From: Corynebacterium sp. J010B-136 | GTDB taxonomy: Bacteria > Actinomycetota > Actinomycetes > Mycobacteriales > Mycobacteriaceae | Reading direction: 5' to 3' | DNA: 64,000 nucleotides | Assembly: GCF_002967075.1 (NCBI RefSeq) | Contig: NZ_PUGE01000002.1 | Span: forward strand, 124,001 to 188,000 | Shown here: one piece after another, positions 1 through 6,817 of the stretch | Layout: every line of letters starts with the position of its first letter | Position numbering within the stretch: the stretch's first letter is position 1 | The notes under the pieces: generated by a model | Seen by the model: only the letters and a program-made list of their open reading frames with translations | What the model was told of the DNA's origin: nothing | The model's database searches: none | Translations under genes and position numbers: made by a program

Positions 1-408
1 ACACCTTTTCCAACGCTGTACTACTTAACTGATCCGCGCCTGACCGCTGAGGCCTCGCGCCTTGAAGTGGCTCACGTTATGAAGTGGATGGAAGCGCGTC
101 TGGAAGAAGACGAGCAGTTGCAGGCGGACTACCGCAATGCACATGAGCACTTTTTGAAAGAGCGCAATGCGATGGAAGATCTTGGCACTGACTTCTCCGG
201 CGGCGGCATGCCAGACCGTGTGAAGTGCCTGCACGTCCTGATTGCCTATGCCTTGGCAGAGGGGCCAGAGCACTTCCGCTTTGGCACAGAGGCAGTAGCC
301 ATGGCCGCTGATCATGGTAAGCTTCGCGGGTCAGCCATCCCACAGGATTGGCCAACGACTAAGGAGCTAGGGATCGACCTGGACCAGTTTGATTTTTCTA
401 ACGCCTAA
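1..408 (+). CDS. DUF501 family protein, C-terminal part (5' end outside window)
   Basis: The reading frame is open from the first base and stops at 408, so the gene begins upstream of the window. The visible product starts TPFPTLYYLTDPRL, a signature I associate with DUF501, and later carries GMPDRVKCLHVLIAYALAEG, with a conserved Cys and His. Function is unknown. In actinobacteria this gene normally sits between the enolase/divIC-like pair and the exopolyphosphatase gene, and it precedes a Ppx/GppA gene here too, 17 bases away and probably in the same operon. An ATG at 67 is internal, because homology runs upstream of it. Confidence 0.85.
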   Translation, partial: TPFPTLYYLTDPRLTAEASRLEVAHVMKWMEARLEEDEQLQADYRNAHEHFLKERNAMEDLGTDFSGGGMPDRVKCLHVLIAYALAEGPEHFRFGTEAVAMAADHGKLRGSAIPQDWPTTKELGIDLDQFDFSNA

Positions 409-425
409 GGTGGGGAGCTTTTAAA

Positions 426-1388
426 ATGACTCGTGTAGCAGCCATTGATTGTGGCACAAATTCTATCCGCCTACTTATCTCCGATGTGCGCCCCGGTGGC
501 AGCGTTCGGGACGTCCACCGTTCCATGGAGATCGTTCGCCTTGGGCAAGGCGTAGATGCTCATGGCGAATTCCAGCCGGAGGCAATTGAGCGCACTCGCG
601 TTGCTCTTGCAAAGTACGTGCAGCAGATGAAATTTGAGGGCGTTACACGTGTCCGCATGGTTGCTACTTCGGCGACTCGCGATGTGGGCAACGCCGAGGA
701 ATTCTTCAAAATGACCGAAGAGTTGCTGGGGGAAATCCAGCCCGGGGCGCGCGCAGAAGTTATTTCCGGGGAAGAAGAAGCATTGCTGTCATTCCAAGGT
801 GCCGTGCGGGATCTTTCCAAGGACCGCAGCCCATACTGCGTCATTGACCTCGGCGGCGGTTCGACAGAATTTATTGTGGGTAGCGCTGACGGTGAGATTA
901 TCGGTTCGCACTCAGCTCGCATGGGCTGCGTGCGCATCACTGAGCGCATGATGCCTTCGGATCCGCCGACGGAGACTGAGGTGGAGATTGCTTCGGACTA
1001 CGTCGCAGAGCGCATGTCTGAGGTAGAAAAGATTGTTCCTATCAGTGAAGCCGTAACTTTTGTCGGTTGCGCAGGTACCTTCACTACGCTTTCTGCGCTG
1101 GCCCAGGGCTTGGAAAGCTACGACGCTGAGCTCATCCACGGTTCGGAGCTGCGTTTCGATGCCCTCCGCGTCCTGACCAAGCAGCTCATCGCCGAGTCAG
1201 CAGAGACCCGTGCGCTAAATCCTGTTATCCACCCAGGCCGCGCTGATGTCATCGGCGGCGGTTCAGTAGCTGTGGAAGGTATTATGCAGATGATTGAGCG
1301 CAACAGCTCTGCGCGTTCGTTCTATATCAGCGAAAAGGACATTCTGGATGGTCTGACCGCCACAATTGTCGCGGAGATGTACTCTTAA
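426..1388 (+). CDS. ppx: Ppx/GppA-family exopolyphosphatase
   Basis: A 320-residue ASKHA-fold phosphatase expected to release phosphate from polyphosphate (or act on pppGpp). The phosphate-1 motif AIDCGTNSIRLLI is at residues 6-18 and the phosphate-2 motif VIDLGGGSTEFIVG near 140; the conserved catalytic Glu of GEEEA lies between them. The length fits the short actinobacterial Ppx form, which lacks the C-terminal HD domain of E. coli Ppx. GGGGAG at 411-416 is a plausible ribosome site for the ATG at 426. It follows the DUF501 gene closely and precedes tRNA-Leu, the same order as in Mycobacterium. Polyphosphate versus pppGpp preference cannot be read from sequence. Confidence 0.92.
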   Translation: MTRVAAIDCGTNSIRLLISDVRPGGSVRDVHRSMEIVRLGQGVDAHGEFQPEAIERTRVALAKYVQQMKFEGVTRVRMVATSATRDVGNAEEFFKMTEELLGEIQPGARAEVISGEEEALLSFQGAVRDLSKDRSPYCVIDLGGGSTEFIVGSADGEIIGSHSARMGCVRITERMMPSDPPTETEVEIASDYVAERMSEVEKIVPISEAVTFVGCAGTFTTLSALAQGLESYDAELIHGSELRFDALRVLTKQLIAESAETRALNPVIHPGRADVIGGGSVAVEGIMQMIERNSSARSFYISEKDILDGLTATIVAEMYS

Positions 1389-1484
1389 AACAGCATTAAG
1401 GGACCCCGAGTTTCCTTTTCTTTAAAGTGTTTTATAAACTAAAGCAGTGCTTTCGGCGCGTAGCCTACGTGCTGCTTTATGCAC

Positions 1485-1557
1485 GCCCCCATAGCCCAAT
1501 GGCAGAGGCAGTTGACTTAAAATCAATCCAGTGTCGGTTCGAGTCCGACTGGGGGCA
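1485..1557 (+). tRNA. tRNA-Leu (anticodon UAA), short variable arm
   Basis: A 73-base cloverleaf. The 7-bp acceptor stem GCCCCCA/TGGGGGC is fully paired, the D arm has GCC/GGC, the anticodon stem GTTGA/TCAAT has loop CTTAAAA (anticodon TAA at 1518-1520), and the T arm is GTCGG TTCGAGT CCGAC. Position 73 is A, as leucyl-tRNA synthetase requires, and no CCA is encoded. The variable region is only 5 bases (1528-1532), unlike the long arm of ordinary leucine tRNAs. It would decode UUA. A terminator-like hairpin follows at once. Confidence 0.93.
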
Positions 1558-1562
1558 CAATT

Positions 1563-1596
1563 GGCCAGGTAGGAAGTAATTCTTGCCTGGCCTTTT
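1563..1596 (+). terminator. intrinsic terminator of the tRNA-Leu gene
   Basis: GGCCAGG (1563-1569) pairs with CCTGGCC (1586-1592) and is followed by TTTT, five bases after the tRNA end. Confidence 0.75.
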
Positions 1597-1616
1597 CGCA
1601 TTTGCTTGTCGATGCA

Positions 1617-1640
1617 GGCGGTGGGCATACGCCCACCGCC
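1617..1640. repeat. perfect GC-rich palindrome
   Basis: GGCGGTGGGC (1617-1626) and GCCCACCGCC (1631-1640) pair perfectly over 10 bp around the loop ATAC. No T-run follows, so it is not an ordinary terminator. It lies between the tRNA terminator and the Bax inhibitor gene. Its role is unknown. Confidence 0.6.
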
Positions 1641-1805
1641 CAGGGCATGTGTCCCACCAGGAAAATCCAACGGTCCCTTATCTATCCGTGCGCGTAAATA
1701 AAGTGCGCGAAAATTTTGGTGACATGGGAACTTCTTGAGCGCTGTGTTCGTTGAACTCAATGAATAAGGAAGAAGATATTTTTTCTAGAAAGGATCGGGA
1801 TTCCC

Positions 1806-2615
1806 TTGCGCTCTAGCAACCCGGTAATGAATTCGCTGTCTAATAACAGCACACGTGGACAAGCTGACTATGGCTACGGCCAACCTTATGGCTCGGAGTA
1901 TTCGGGCGAGGCGGCCAAAGCGACCCGACCAATGACCGTTGATGACGTAGTCACCAAGACTGGCATCACTTTGGCCGTCATTATTGCATTCGCAGTCGTG
2001 AACTTTGGGATTGCGGTTTATGTTAATCCAACCATCGCTATCGGGCTGACGGTCGTTGGCGGTATCGGTGGCTTTATCACCGTGCTGGTAGCAACCTTTG
2101 CTAAGAAGTGGGGCTCGGCGCCTGTCACCTTAATTTATGCAGCCTTAGAAGGACTGTTTGTCGGCGGCTTTTCTTTGCTGCTCTCCGGCTTCCTCGTTGG
2201 CAATGCGAATGCTGGCGCGCTTATCGGCCAAGCAATCTTGGGTACCATCGGTGTGTTCTTGGGCATGCTCTTTGTCTACAAGACCGGGGCAGTAAAGGTT
2301 ACTCCACGCTTTAACAAGATTGTTACTGGTGCTATCTTTGGCGTTGCCTTCTTGGCCTTGGGTAACTTCCTCCTGGCCATCTTTACCGGTAACAGCCCGC
2401 TGCGGGATGGTGGCATGCTGGCTATCGTCTTCTCTATCTTGTGCATCGGTCTTGCAGCGCTGTCTTTCATGACGGATTTTGATGCTGCTGACAAGATGAT
2501 TCGCCAGGGCGTTCCTTCGAATTACGCGTGGGGCGTGGCTCTTGGCTTGGCTGTTACTCTGGTCTGGCTCTACACCGAAATTTTGCGCTTGCTCAGCTAT
2601 TTCCAGCAGCGCTAG
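1806..2615 (+). CDS. Bax inhibitor-1/YccA family membrane protein
   Basis: A 269-residue integral membrane protein with about seven hydrophobic segments between residues 55 and 262 and a hydrophilic, Gly/Tyr-rich N-terminus. The order and spacing of helices, and the start MRSSNPVMNSL, match the actinobacterial Bax-inhibitor-1-like group (DUF4190-unrelated, YccA-type). These proteins are thought to be ion or Ca2+ leak channels or modulators of membrane proteases; the role here is not known. The start is a TTG at 1806 with AAAGGA at 1790-1795; an in-frame ATG at 1827 is an alternative. A strong terminator follows. Confidence 0.85.
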   Translation: MRSSNPVMNSLSNNSTRGQADYGYGQPYGSEYSGEAAKATRPMTVDDVVTKTGITLAVIIAFAVVNFGIAVYVNPTIAIGLTVVGGIGGFITVLVATFAKKWGSAPVTLIYAALEGLFVGGFSLLLSGFLVGNANAGALIGQAILGTIGVFLGMLFVYKTGAVKVTPRFNKIVTGAIFGVAFLALGNFLLAIFTGNSPLRDGGMLAIVFSILCIGLAALSFMTDFDAADKMIRQGVPSNYAWGVALGLAVTLVWLYTEILRLLSYFQQR

Positions 2616-2654
2616 CACTTCTTCTTTCATGTAGGTGTTAGAAAACGGCACCTT

Positions 2655-2692
2655 GCCCGCAGGCATTAATATTGCCCCTGCGGGCTTTATTT
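2655..2692 (+). terminator. intrinsic terminator after the Bax inhibitor gene
   Basis: GCCCGCAGG (2655-2663) pairs with CCTGCGGGC (2677-2685), followed by TTTATTT. Confidence 0.85.
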
Positions 2693-2820
2693 ATGGGTAC
2701 CCACGATCATTTCGTGGAGTTCGTGGTATTCGGGGGTGGCGGCGGGGGAGGGGCAGCTTACTCGACCTCAGGCCAGGGTCATGCGGAATAATATAGATAG
2801 TTCTTATATCTGGAGGTTAA

Positions 2821-2874
2821 ATGCCCGGGAGGGAACGGATATTCCCGCCGAGGGACACATGCTGTAAGCGCTGA
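2821..2874 (+). CDS. possible 17-codon small ORF with Cys-Cys
   Basis: The peptide MPGRERIFPPRDTCCKR begins at an ATG preceded by TGGAGG at 2811-2816, one of the better ribosome sites in this gap, and by an AT-rich promoter-like TAATATAGAT at 2789-2798. It ends in two Cys codons, then AAG CGC TGA. Actinobacterial leader peptides that sense cysteine have tandem Cys codons near their end, but no sulfur gene follows here, so a leader role is speculative. It could also be chance. Confidence 0.25.
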   Translation: MPGRERIFPPRDTCCKR

Positions 2875-2965
2875 AATATTCAGCAGAATAATTATCCATA
2901 CATGACAAGACAAATCAAGACTTTTAAGGCATTCTTGACTTAGGGCGACTGATTAATGCTCCTTC

Positions 2966-3023
2966 CTCCCAGCGGATTTAATTCTGCTGGGAGTTACTGG
3001 GCTGTGGCTGCAAAGCCACAGCC
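2966..3023. repeat. two adjacent perfect hairpins
   Basis: The first hairpin pairs CTCCCAGCGGA (2966-2976) with TCTGCTGGGAG (2983-2993), 11 bp with one G-U. The second pairs GGCTGTGGCT (3000-3009) with AGCCACAGCC (3014-3023), 10 perfect bp around a GCAA tetraloop. Neither is followed by a T-run. A GNRA-loop hairpin stacked beside another suggests a folded RNA rather than a simple terminator; no known family was recognised. Confidence 0.6.
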
Positions 3024-3313
3024 TGATGAGGACGATCTGTTTCCCCGGTATAAGTCAATACGGTTGAGCACGTGACAGTTCGATATTTCACCTGGATGCA
3101 AGGGTACCGGCAGTTCCCTTTTGTCCGCTGAAAGTGAAATTGCTTCAAGCGTTGCTAATGCTTGGAGCACGCAGACCGGGGGGATTCTGTGTGAGAACAA
3201 AAGCTGGCCAGACCTTTGTCAGGCAGACCAATGGGAAGAAGCTCTAAGCTTCAGCGCCGGTATCTTCCGGCTCACCGTATTGGCTTATCCGCCTAGCTAG
3301 GCGCATGAGATAA

Positions 3314-3377
3314 CAAAAAGCGCCTTCAAAGCACCCGCCGAATCTCCAAAGAGATAGGGGCGGTAGTGGAAGGCGCT
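3314..3377 (-). terminator. three-tier hairpin terminator of the lipoprotein gene
   Basis: Read on the minus strand, the outer 9-bp stem AGCGCCTTC/GAAGGCGCT (3369-3377 with 3319-3327) encloses a 5-bp stem CCGCC/GGCGG (3359-3363 with 3335-3339) and an inner 5-bp stem ATCTC/GAGAT (3351-3355 with 3342-3346), all perfectly paired. A U-run from AAAA at 3315-3318 follows. It lies 25 bases after the lipoprotein stop. It is more elaborate than a normal terminator. Confidence 0.8.
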
Positions 3378-3401
3378 ATATTCGTCGAAAAGCTATGAAA
3401 G

Positions 3402-3851
3402 CTATGGAGTGACGACTTCTCCATCAACCTCAATTTGGGTGAAAGCAAGGCCGTTTTCGGTCTGCGTTGGCTGGGACAGGACGACTGCTACTTCGTCCTC
3501 ACCACGGGTGCCGGTACCTTCAGCGGTCTCAGCTTCCCAAGACTCCCAAGTGATCTCAGTGACCATGTCGCTGTTGGTGGTGCAGTCCAAGCTAATCGAA
3601 GTTGGCTCGGTGACTGGTGCCGCAACACAATCAATGAACTGTGCCTGCTCGCCTGCAGCAGCCGCATCAGTAGCGGAAGGCTCTGCCGAAGTGGACTCAG
3701 CGCTCGAGGAAGGGGAGCTCTGGTTCTCAAAGGTCGAAGCATTGTCGATCTTGACATCAGAGTCGACCTCTCCTGGAGGGGAGCATGCAACGATAGCGAA
3801 AGCAGCGGCGGCAGTTACGCCCAGGGCGGAGATACGGGAAAACTTCTTCAT
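3402..3851 (-). CDS. small secreted lipoprotein, function unknown
   Basis: 149 residues with a typical lipoprotein signal: MKKFSRIS, then a hydrophobic Ala-rich stretch and the lipobox AIVAC (Cys near residue 23), then an acidic Ser/Ala/Glu linker (about residues 35-70) and a small globular C-terminal part with two Cys residues (CVAAPV, LDCTT) that could form a disulfide. The product would be anchored outside the membrane. ATG 3851 is preferred because GAGAAAG lies about 7 bases upstream; a TTG at 3866 gives an implausible extension. It stands alone between greA and its own terminator. No specific family was recognised. Confidence 0.8.
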   Translation of the reverse strand: MKKFSRISALGVTAAAAFAIVACSPPGEVDSDVKIDNASTFENQSSPSSSAESTSAEPSATDAAAAGEQAQFIDCVAAPVTEPTSISLDCTTNSDMVTEITWESWEAETAEGTGTRGEDEVAVVLSQPTQTENGLAFTQIEVDGEVVTP

Positions 3852-3895
3852 GGGAATCTTTCTCAAGTCAGGGTGAAGCTAGCAGGAAACAGCGA

Positions 3896-4414
3896 TTAAG
3901 AGCTGCGTGGAGTCGCAGCCTTTGCGGAGTCGTATGGGTTGGCAGAGATGATGGTGACTGAAAGTACCTTGCCGTTTGGGGCGGTGTACTCGCGAGTCTC
4001 TCCTTCTTGCGCGCCCAAGATAGCTGCGCCGAGAGGGGACTGCTCGGAGTAGGTCTCCAAGTCCTTGTTATCGGAAGCTGCAGCGCGCGTACCGATGAGG
4101 AAGGTTTCCTTATCGTCTTCGTCGCCGTTGTAGTAGACGTGCACAACGGAGCCGATAGCAGCAACACCATCCTGAACGCCTTCGCGCTCAGTGGTGGCAT
4201 TAGCCAAAACCTCGGAGATTTGCTTGATGCGGGCCTCTTCTTGGTCCTGCATCTCACGCGCAGCGTCGTAGCCAGCGTTCTCCTTGAGGTCGCCTTCTTC
4301 ACGGCGCTCGTTAATCTCCGCTGCAACCTCAGGGCGACGGTCAATGAGCATCTGCAGCTCAGCCTCGAGCTTCGCCTTCGTCTCTGGAGTGATGTATTGC
4401 TTTTGGTCTGCCAT
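3896..4414 (-). CDS. greA: transcription elongation factor GreA
   Basis: A 172-residue GreA. The N-terminal coiled coil (residues 8-80) carries the conserved acidic tip region RREEGDLKENAGYDAAREMQ, and the C-terminal FKBP-like domain has SPLGAAILGA and GKVLSVTI. GreA enters the RNA polymerase secondary channel and stimulates cleavage of backtracked transcripts. ATG 4414 (MADQKQYIT) follows GGAAGG; the longer open frame upstream lacks homology. Its neighbours, a DUF4307 protein on the same strand and divergent mca, match the mycobacterial Rv1080c-Rv1081c-Rv1082 order. Confidence 0.96.
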   Translation of the reverse strand: MADQKQYITPETKAKLEAELQMLIDRRPEVAAEINERREEGDLKENAGYDAAREMQDQEEARIKQISEVLANATTEREGVQDGVAAIGSVVHVYYNGDEDDKETFLIGTRAAASDNKDLETYSEQSPLGAAILGAQEGETREYTAPNGKVLSVTIISANPYDSAKAATPRSS

Positions 4415-4637
4415 ACTTTCGACCTTCCTTGTCATAGCTTGTTTTATACCTAGAGTATATAGGCCGTGGCCCGTTGCCTTGGCATGTGGAATGCCTGTGA
4501 AAGCTTGCCGCATCACCTTGGCATAGAAATAGTCGGCCCCAAAATATTCCAATAATAATTATTAGGACCGAACTGCCAACTCAAGGATATTACTGGGCAC
4601 GAATTTTAGCACAACCACAGACCTTTCTTGGCCTCGG

Positions 4638-5132
4638 CTACTCGTAAATCGTGTGCTCGGTGTCCAAGTAGGGTGGCATCGTGCTTGAGCATCCGTATGC
4701 ATCGCCAGCGACTGCCTGCGCAGTGATCGGAATTTCAACGAATGCCCGTACATTTTCGCGGCCATCAGCAGCTAAAGCGAATTCGCGACGGCCAACCTCA
4801 GCCTTAGAGAAGTCATATGCCTGGACGATGCAATATGCCGGTTCGTCCGGACGGTTGCGGGTGACATCAACCCAAACACCAAAGGTATCCTCATCAATCT
4901 CTTCATGGGAGATGTAGTGGATCTGCGCGTTAATCTGATCGCGGCTTTCAAGGTACTTAAAGCCAAAGAAGATGCCGACGACGATAATTGCCACGAAAAT
5001 GGCAACTACTGCCTTGCTGGTGAGGTCTCCGGACCGGACACGTCCATGATCTGTACGTTCGGAATATCTTGCGCCCCGATTGCGTTGTGTTAGTTGGGAA
5101 TTTTGATTGGGCTGACGTCCAGCAGTGCTCAT
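4638..5132 (-). CDS. DUF4307 membrane-anchored protein
   Basis: 164 residues: a hydrophilic N-terminus, one membrane helix at about residues 40-60 (AVVAIFVAIIVVGIFFGF), then an extracytoplasmic domain of about 100 residues with two Cys (YCIVQ, YGCSS) that may pair. This is the DUF4307 family, found next to greA and the mycothiol conjugate amidase gene across Corynebacteriales. Function is unknown. It lies upstream of greA on the same strand with a 220-base gap, and is divergent from mca with a short shared promoter region (5133-5219). Confidence 0.85.
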   Translation of the reverse strand: MSTAGRQPNQNSQLTQRNRGARYSERTDHGRVRSGDLTSKAVVAIFVAIIVVGIFFGFKYLESRDQINAQIHYISHEEIDEDTFGVWVDVTRNRPDEPAYCIVQAYDFSKAEVGRREFALAADGRENVRAFVEIPITAQAVAGDAYGCSSTMPPYLDTEHTIYE

Positions 5133-5219
5133 AAACAGCTAGTCTAGCGTGCTTTCAGCAAATGCCGAATCATGCCCTAAGATAGGCAGATAGTTTAATC
5201 GTCGAGTGAATAAAAGGAA

Positions 5220-6161
5220 ATGATGAACGCTTTGAATGCTGGGCGCATTTTAGCCATTCACGCACATCCGGATGATGAATCTTCCAAGGGTGCGGCGACA
5301 ACGGCAAAGTATGCGGCCGAAGGCCACGAGGTGCTGGTATTAACCTGCACCGGTGGCGAGCGCGGCGACATCATCAACCCGGCGATGGATAAGCCTGGCG
5401 TGAAAGAAAACATGACCAATATCCGTCATGAAGAAATGGCCAAAGCTGCCCGCGCGCTGGGCGTACAGCACGAGTGGCTGGGTTATATTGACTCCGGTTT
5501 GCCGCAGGAATTAGCTAAACAAAATAAGGCTAAAGATCCTGATGTAGTGCGCCAATTCGTGCCGGAAGATTGCTTTGCGCAAGCTCCCGATGACGAAGTC
5601 GCGGACAAGTTCATCCAGGTTATCCGTGAATTTCAGCCGCACGTGATCATTACTTATGACGAAAATGGTGGCTACCCGCACCCCGATCACTTGATGGTGC
5701 ACCGCGCCAGCATGATTGCCTGGGAAAAGGCTGGAGACGCTGGCTACAAGCCTGAGCTCGGCGAAGCGTGGACTCCACTGAAGCTGTATTACTCGCACGG
5801 CTTTGTTTATCAGCGCATGGAGCTATTCCACAACGAACTACTAGAGCAGGGGCGCACCAGTCCGTATACGCCAATGATGGCGCGTTGGGATGCATCCTTC
5901 GGCGATATCATGTCGCGCGTTACCACTCAGATCGAGTGCGCTGATTATTTCCAGAACCGTGAAGATGCCCTGCGAGCACACGCTACGCAGATTGATCCGG
6001 CAGGCGCGTTCTTAGCTACCTCGGTAGCTACGCAGGCACGTTTGTGGCCGACGGAAGAATTTGAATTGGCGCAGACTCGGGTATCAACTTCCTTGCCAGA
6101 AAACGATATGCTGGCTGGTGTACCGGGGATTGACAAATCGCTGGGAGAGGCGAATAACTAA
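5220..6161 (+). CDS. mca: mycothiol S-conjugate amidase Mca
   Basis: A 313-residue zinc amidase of the PIG-L/LmbE superfamily that cleaves mycothiol conjugates to mercapturic acids for export and glucosaminyl inositol for recycling. Metal-binding motifs are visible: AIHAHPDDESSKGA at residues 13-26 (His, Asp, Asp) and GGYPHPDHLMVHR near 155-167. Length and motifs fit Mca rather than MshB, and the DUF4307/greA neighbourhood fits the Mca locus. Tandem ATGs occur at 5220 and 5223; AAAGGA at 5213-5218 suits the second better. The stop overlaps the next start (TAATG), so a small membrane protein is co-translated. Confidence 0.94.
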   Translation: MMNALNAGRILAIHAHPDDESSKGAATTAKYAAEGHEVLVLTCTGGERGDIINPAMDKPGVKENMTNIRHEEMAKAARALGVQHEWLGYIDSGLPQELAKQNKAKDPDVVRQFVPEDCFAQAPDDEVADKFIQVIREFQPHVIITYDENGGYPHPDHLMVHRASMIAWEKAGDAGYKPELGEAWTPLKLYYSHGFVYQRMELFHNELLEQGRTSPYTPMMARWDASFGDIMSRVTTQIECADYFQNREDALRAHATQIDPAGAFLATSVATQARLWPTEEFELAQTRVSTSLPENDMLAGVPGIDKSLGEANN

Positions 6162-6457
6162 TGACTTATTTAATGCACAGTATTACCGCTGACGTGTTGT
6201 ACTTCGCGCAGGGGAGCCAAGACGGTCCAGTCGGCCCGGAGTTTGGTAAGTCCTCGCCCATCGGCTTGCTGGTGCTGGTTCTCTTGCTCATCGCTGTGTT
6301 GATGGCAGGCTGGTTCTTCCACCGCCGTTACTCACGCTTCCGCCGCCGCACCCTGTTCGCCGAAGCCCATGGCATCGATCCTTTCGACCAAGAAGCTTTG
6401 GATCAGGCGATGAAAGAAGCGGGTCTGTACGACTACCGCAAGAAATCCAAGTTCTAG
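6161..6457 (+). CDS. small one-helix membrane protein linked to mca
   Basis: 98 residues. A single membrane helix (about residues 34-52, GLLVLVLLLIAVLMAGWFF) is followed by a basic HRRYSRFRRR stretch and a cytoplasmic tail with FDQEALDQAMKEAGLYDYRKK. Its start overlaps the mca stop by one base. A homologous short gene follows mca in mycobacteria (the Rv1083 position), so the pairing is conserved. Function is unknown; it may tether or assist Mca or an exporter, which is inference only. Confidence 0.8.
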   Translation: MTYLMHSITADVLYFAQGSQDGPVGPEFGKSSPIGLLVLVLLLIAVLMAGWFFHRRYSRFRRRTLFAEAHGIDPFDQEALDQAMKEAGLYDYRKKSKF

Positions 6458-6533
6458 CGAAATCCTTGAAAGAATTTCGGCGGTGAATTCGCTTGAAAGT
6501 TCACGCCCTGACGTGCGATTTTTATGAAACTCG

Positions 6534-6568
6534 CACGTTCGTCAAGAAAGTGTGCTAGAGTTTCGCTC
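6534..6568 (+). promoter_or_regulatory. putative promoter of the aroF leader
   Basis: TTCGTCAAG at 6539-6547 and GTGCTAGAGT at 6552-6561 resemble -35 and extended -10 elements. The leader-peptide ATG at 6569 follows the -10 region by about 8 bases and has no ribosome site, so a leaderless transcript starting at or next to the ATG is likely. Confidence 0.5.
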
Positions 6569-6637
6569 ATGTTCGTTAACCGATTTTATTATGGCAAGGC
6601 TCCGGGGCTATCCGGCGTCTTGTTGTTGTCGTGCTAA
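6569..6637 (+). CDS. aroR: aromatic-amino-acid leader peptide of aroF
   Basis: A 22-residue ORF reading MFVNRFYYGKAPGLSGVLL, then LSC and stop. Phe2, Phe6, Tyr7 and Tyr8 put four aromatic codons among the first eight. It lies 180 bases before the DAHP synthase gene and overlaps the first arm of a perfect 10-bp stem just before an intrinsic terminator, the layout of ribosome-mediated attenuation. A leader of this kind (aroR) is described upstream of aroF in C. glutamicum. Translation is probably leaderless. Stalling at the Phe/Tyr codons when Phe-tRNA or Tyr-tRNA is scarce would let transcription continue. Confidence 0.8.
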   Translation: MFVNRFYYGKAPGLSGVLLLSC

Positions 6638-6725
6638 CGCAAAGTAGCGCCACGCACTAACGAACGCCAACGCACTTTCCACCCCGGAGCCAAGCAGCCT
6701 TCTAGAAGAAGAGCTGCTTTTTATT
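6598..6725 (+). promoter_or_regulatory. attenuator: alternative stem plus terminator before aroF
   Basis: GGCTCCGGGG (6598-6607) pairs perfectly with CCCCGGAGCC (6682-6691). Directly after it AAGCAGC (6692-6698) pairs with GCTGCTT (6713-6719), followed by TTTTTATTTT to 6726: a terminator. The first stem's 5' arm lies in the leader peptide, two codons after the Tyr-Tyr pair, so a stalled ribosome would mask it. The exact antiterminator fold is not obvious and would need a folding calculation. Confidence 0.75.
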
Positions 6726-6817
6726 TTGCCTCGGGGTGAGGACAAAGCAATTAATAACTTCCCTCGCAGGCAAATGGCACCACATCCCACTATTTAGCCA
6801 AAAGGAAGTTTCATCCC

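Larger units (their letters stand above)
2693..3313. other. 620-bp non-coding stretch with several hairpins
   Basis: No convincing gene lies between the Bax inhibitor terminator and the lipoprotein terminator. Base composition is uneven: G-rich at 2730-2755 and AT-rich at 2785-2820 and 2880-2960. It contains a 17-codon ORF with a good ribosome site (2821), two adjacent perfect hairpins (2966-3023), a small hairpin GGGAA/TTCCC inside the ORF, and the palindrome GCCTAGCTAGGC around 3290-3302. It may be a relic of a lost gene or a structured RNA; nothing identifies it. Confidence 0.6.

Noticed and set aside
2994..3200. Minus-strand 68-codon ORF with PVPLHPGEIS, faintly HigA-like
   Set aside because: It is a short match with no ribosome site, it overlaps two perfect hairpins, and nothing else in it fits an antitoxin.
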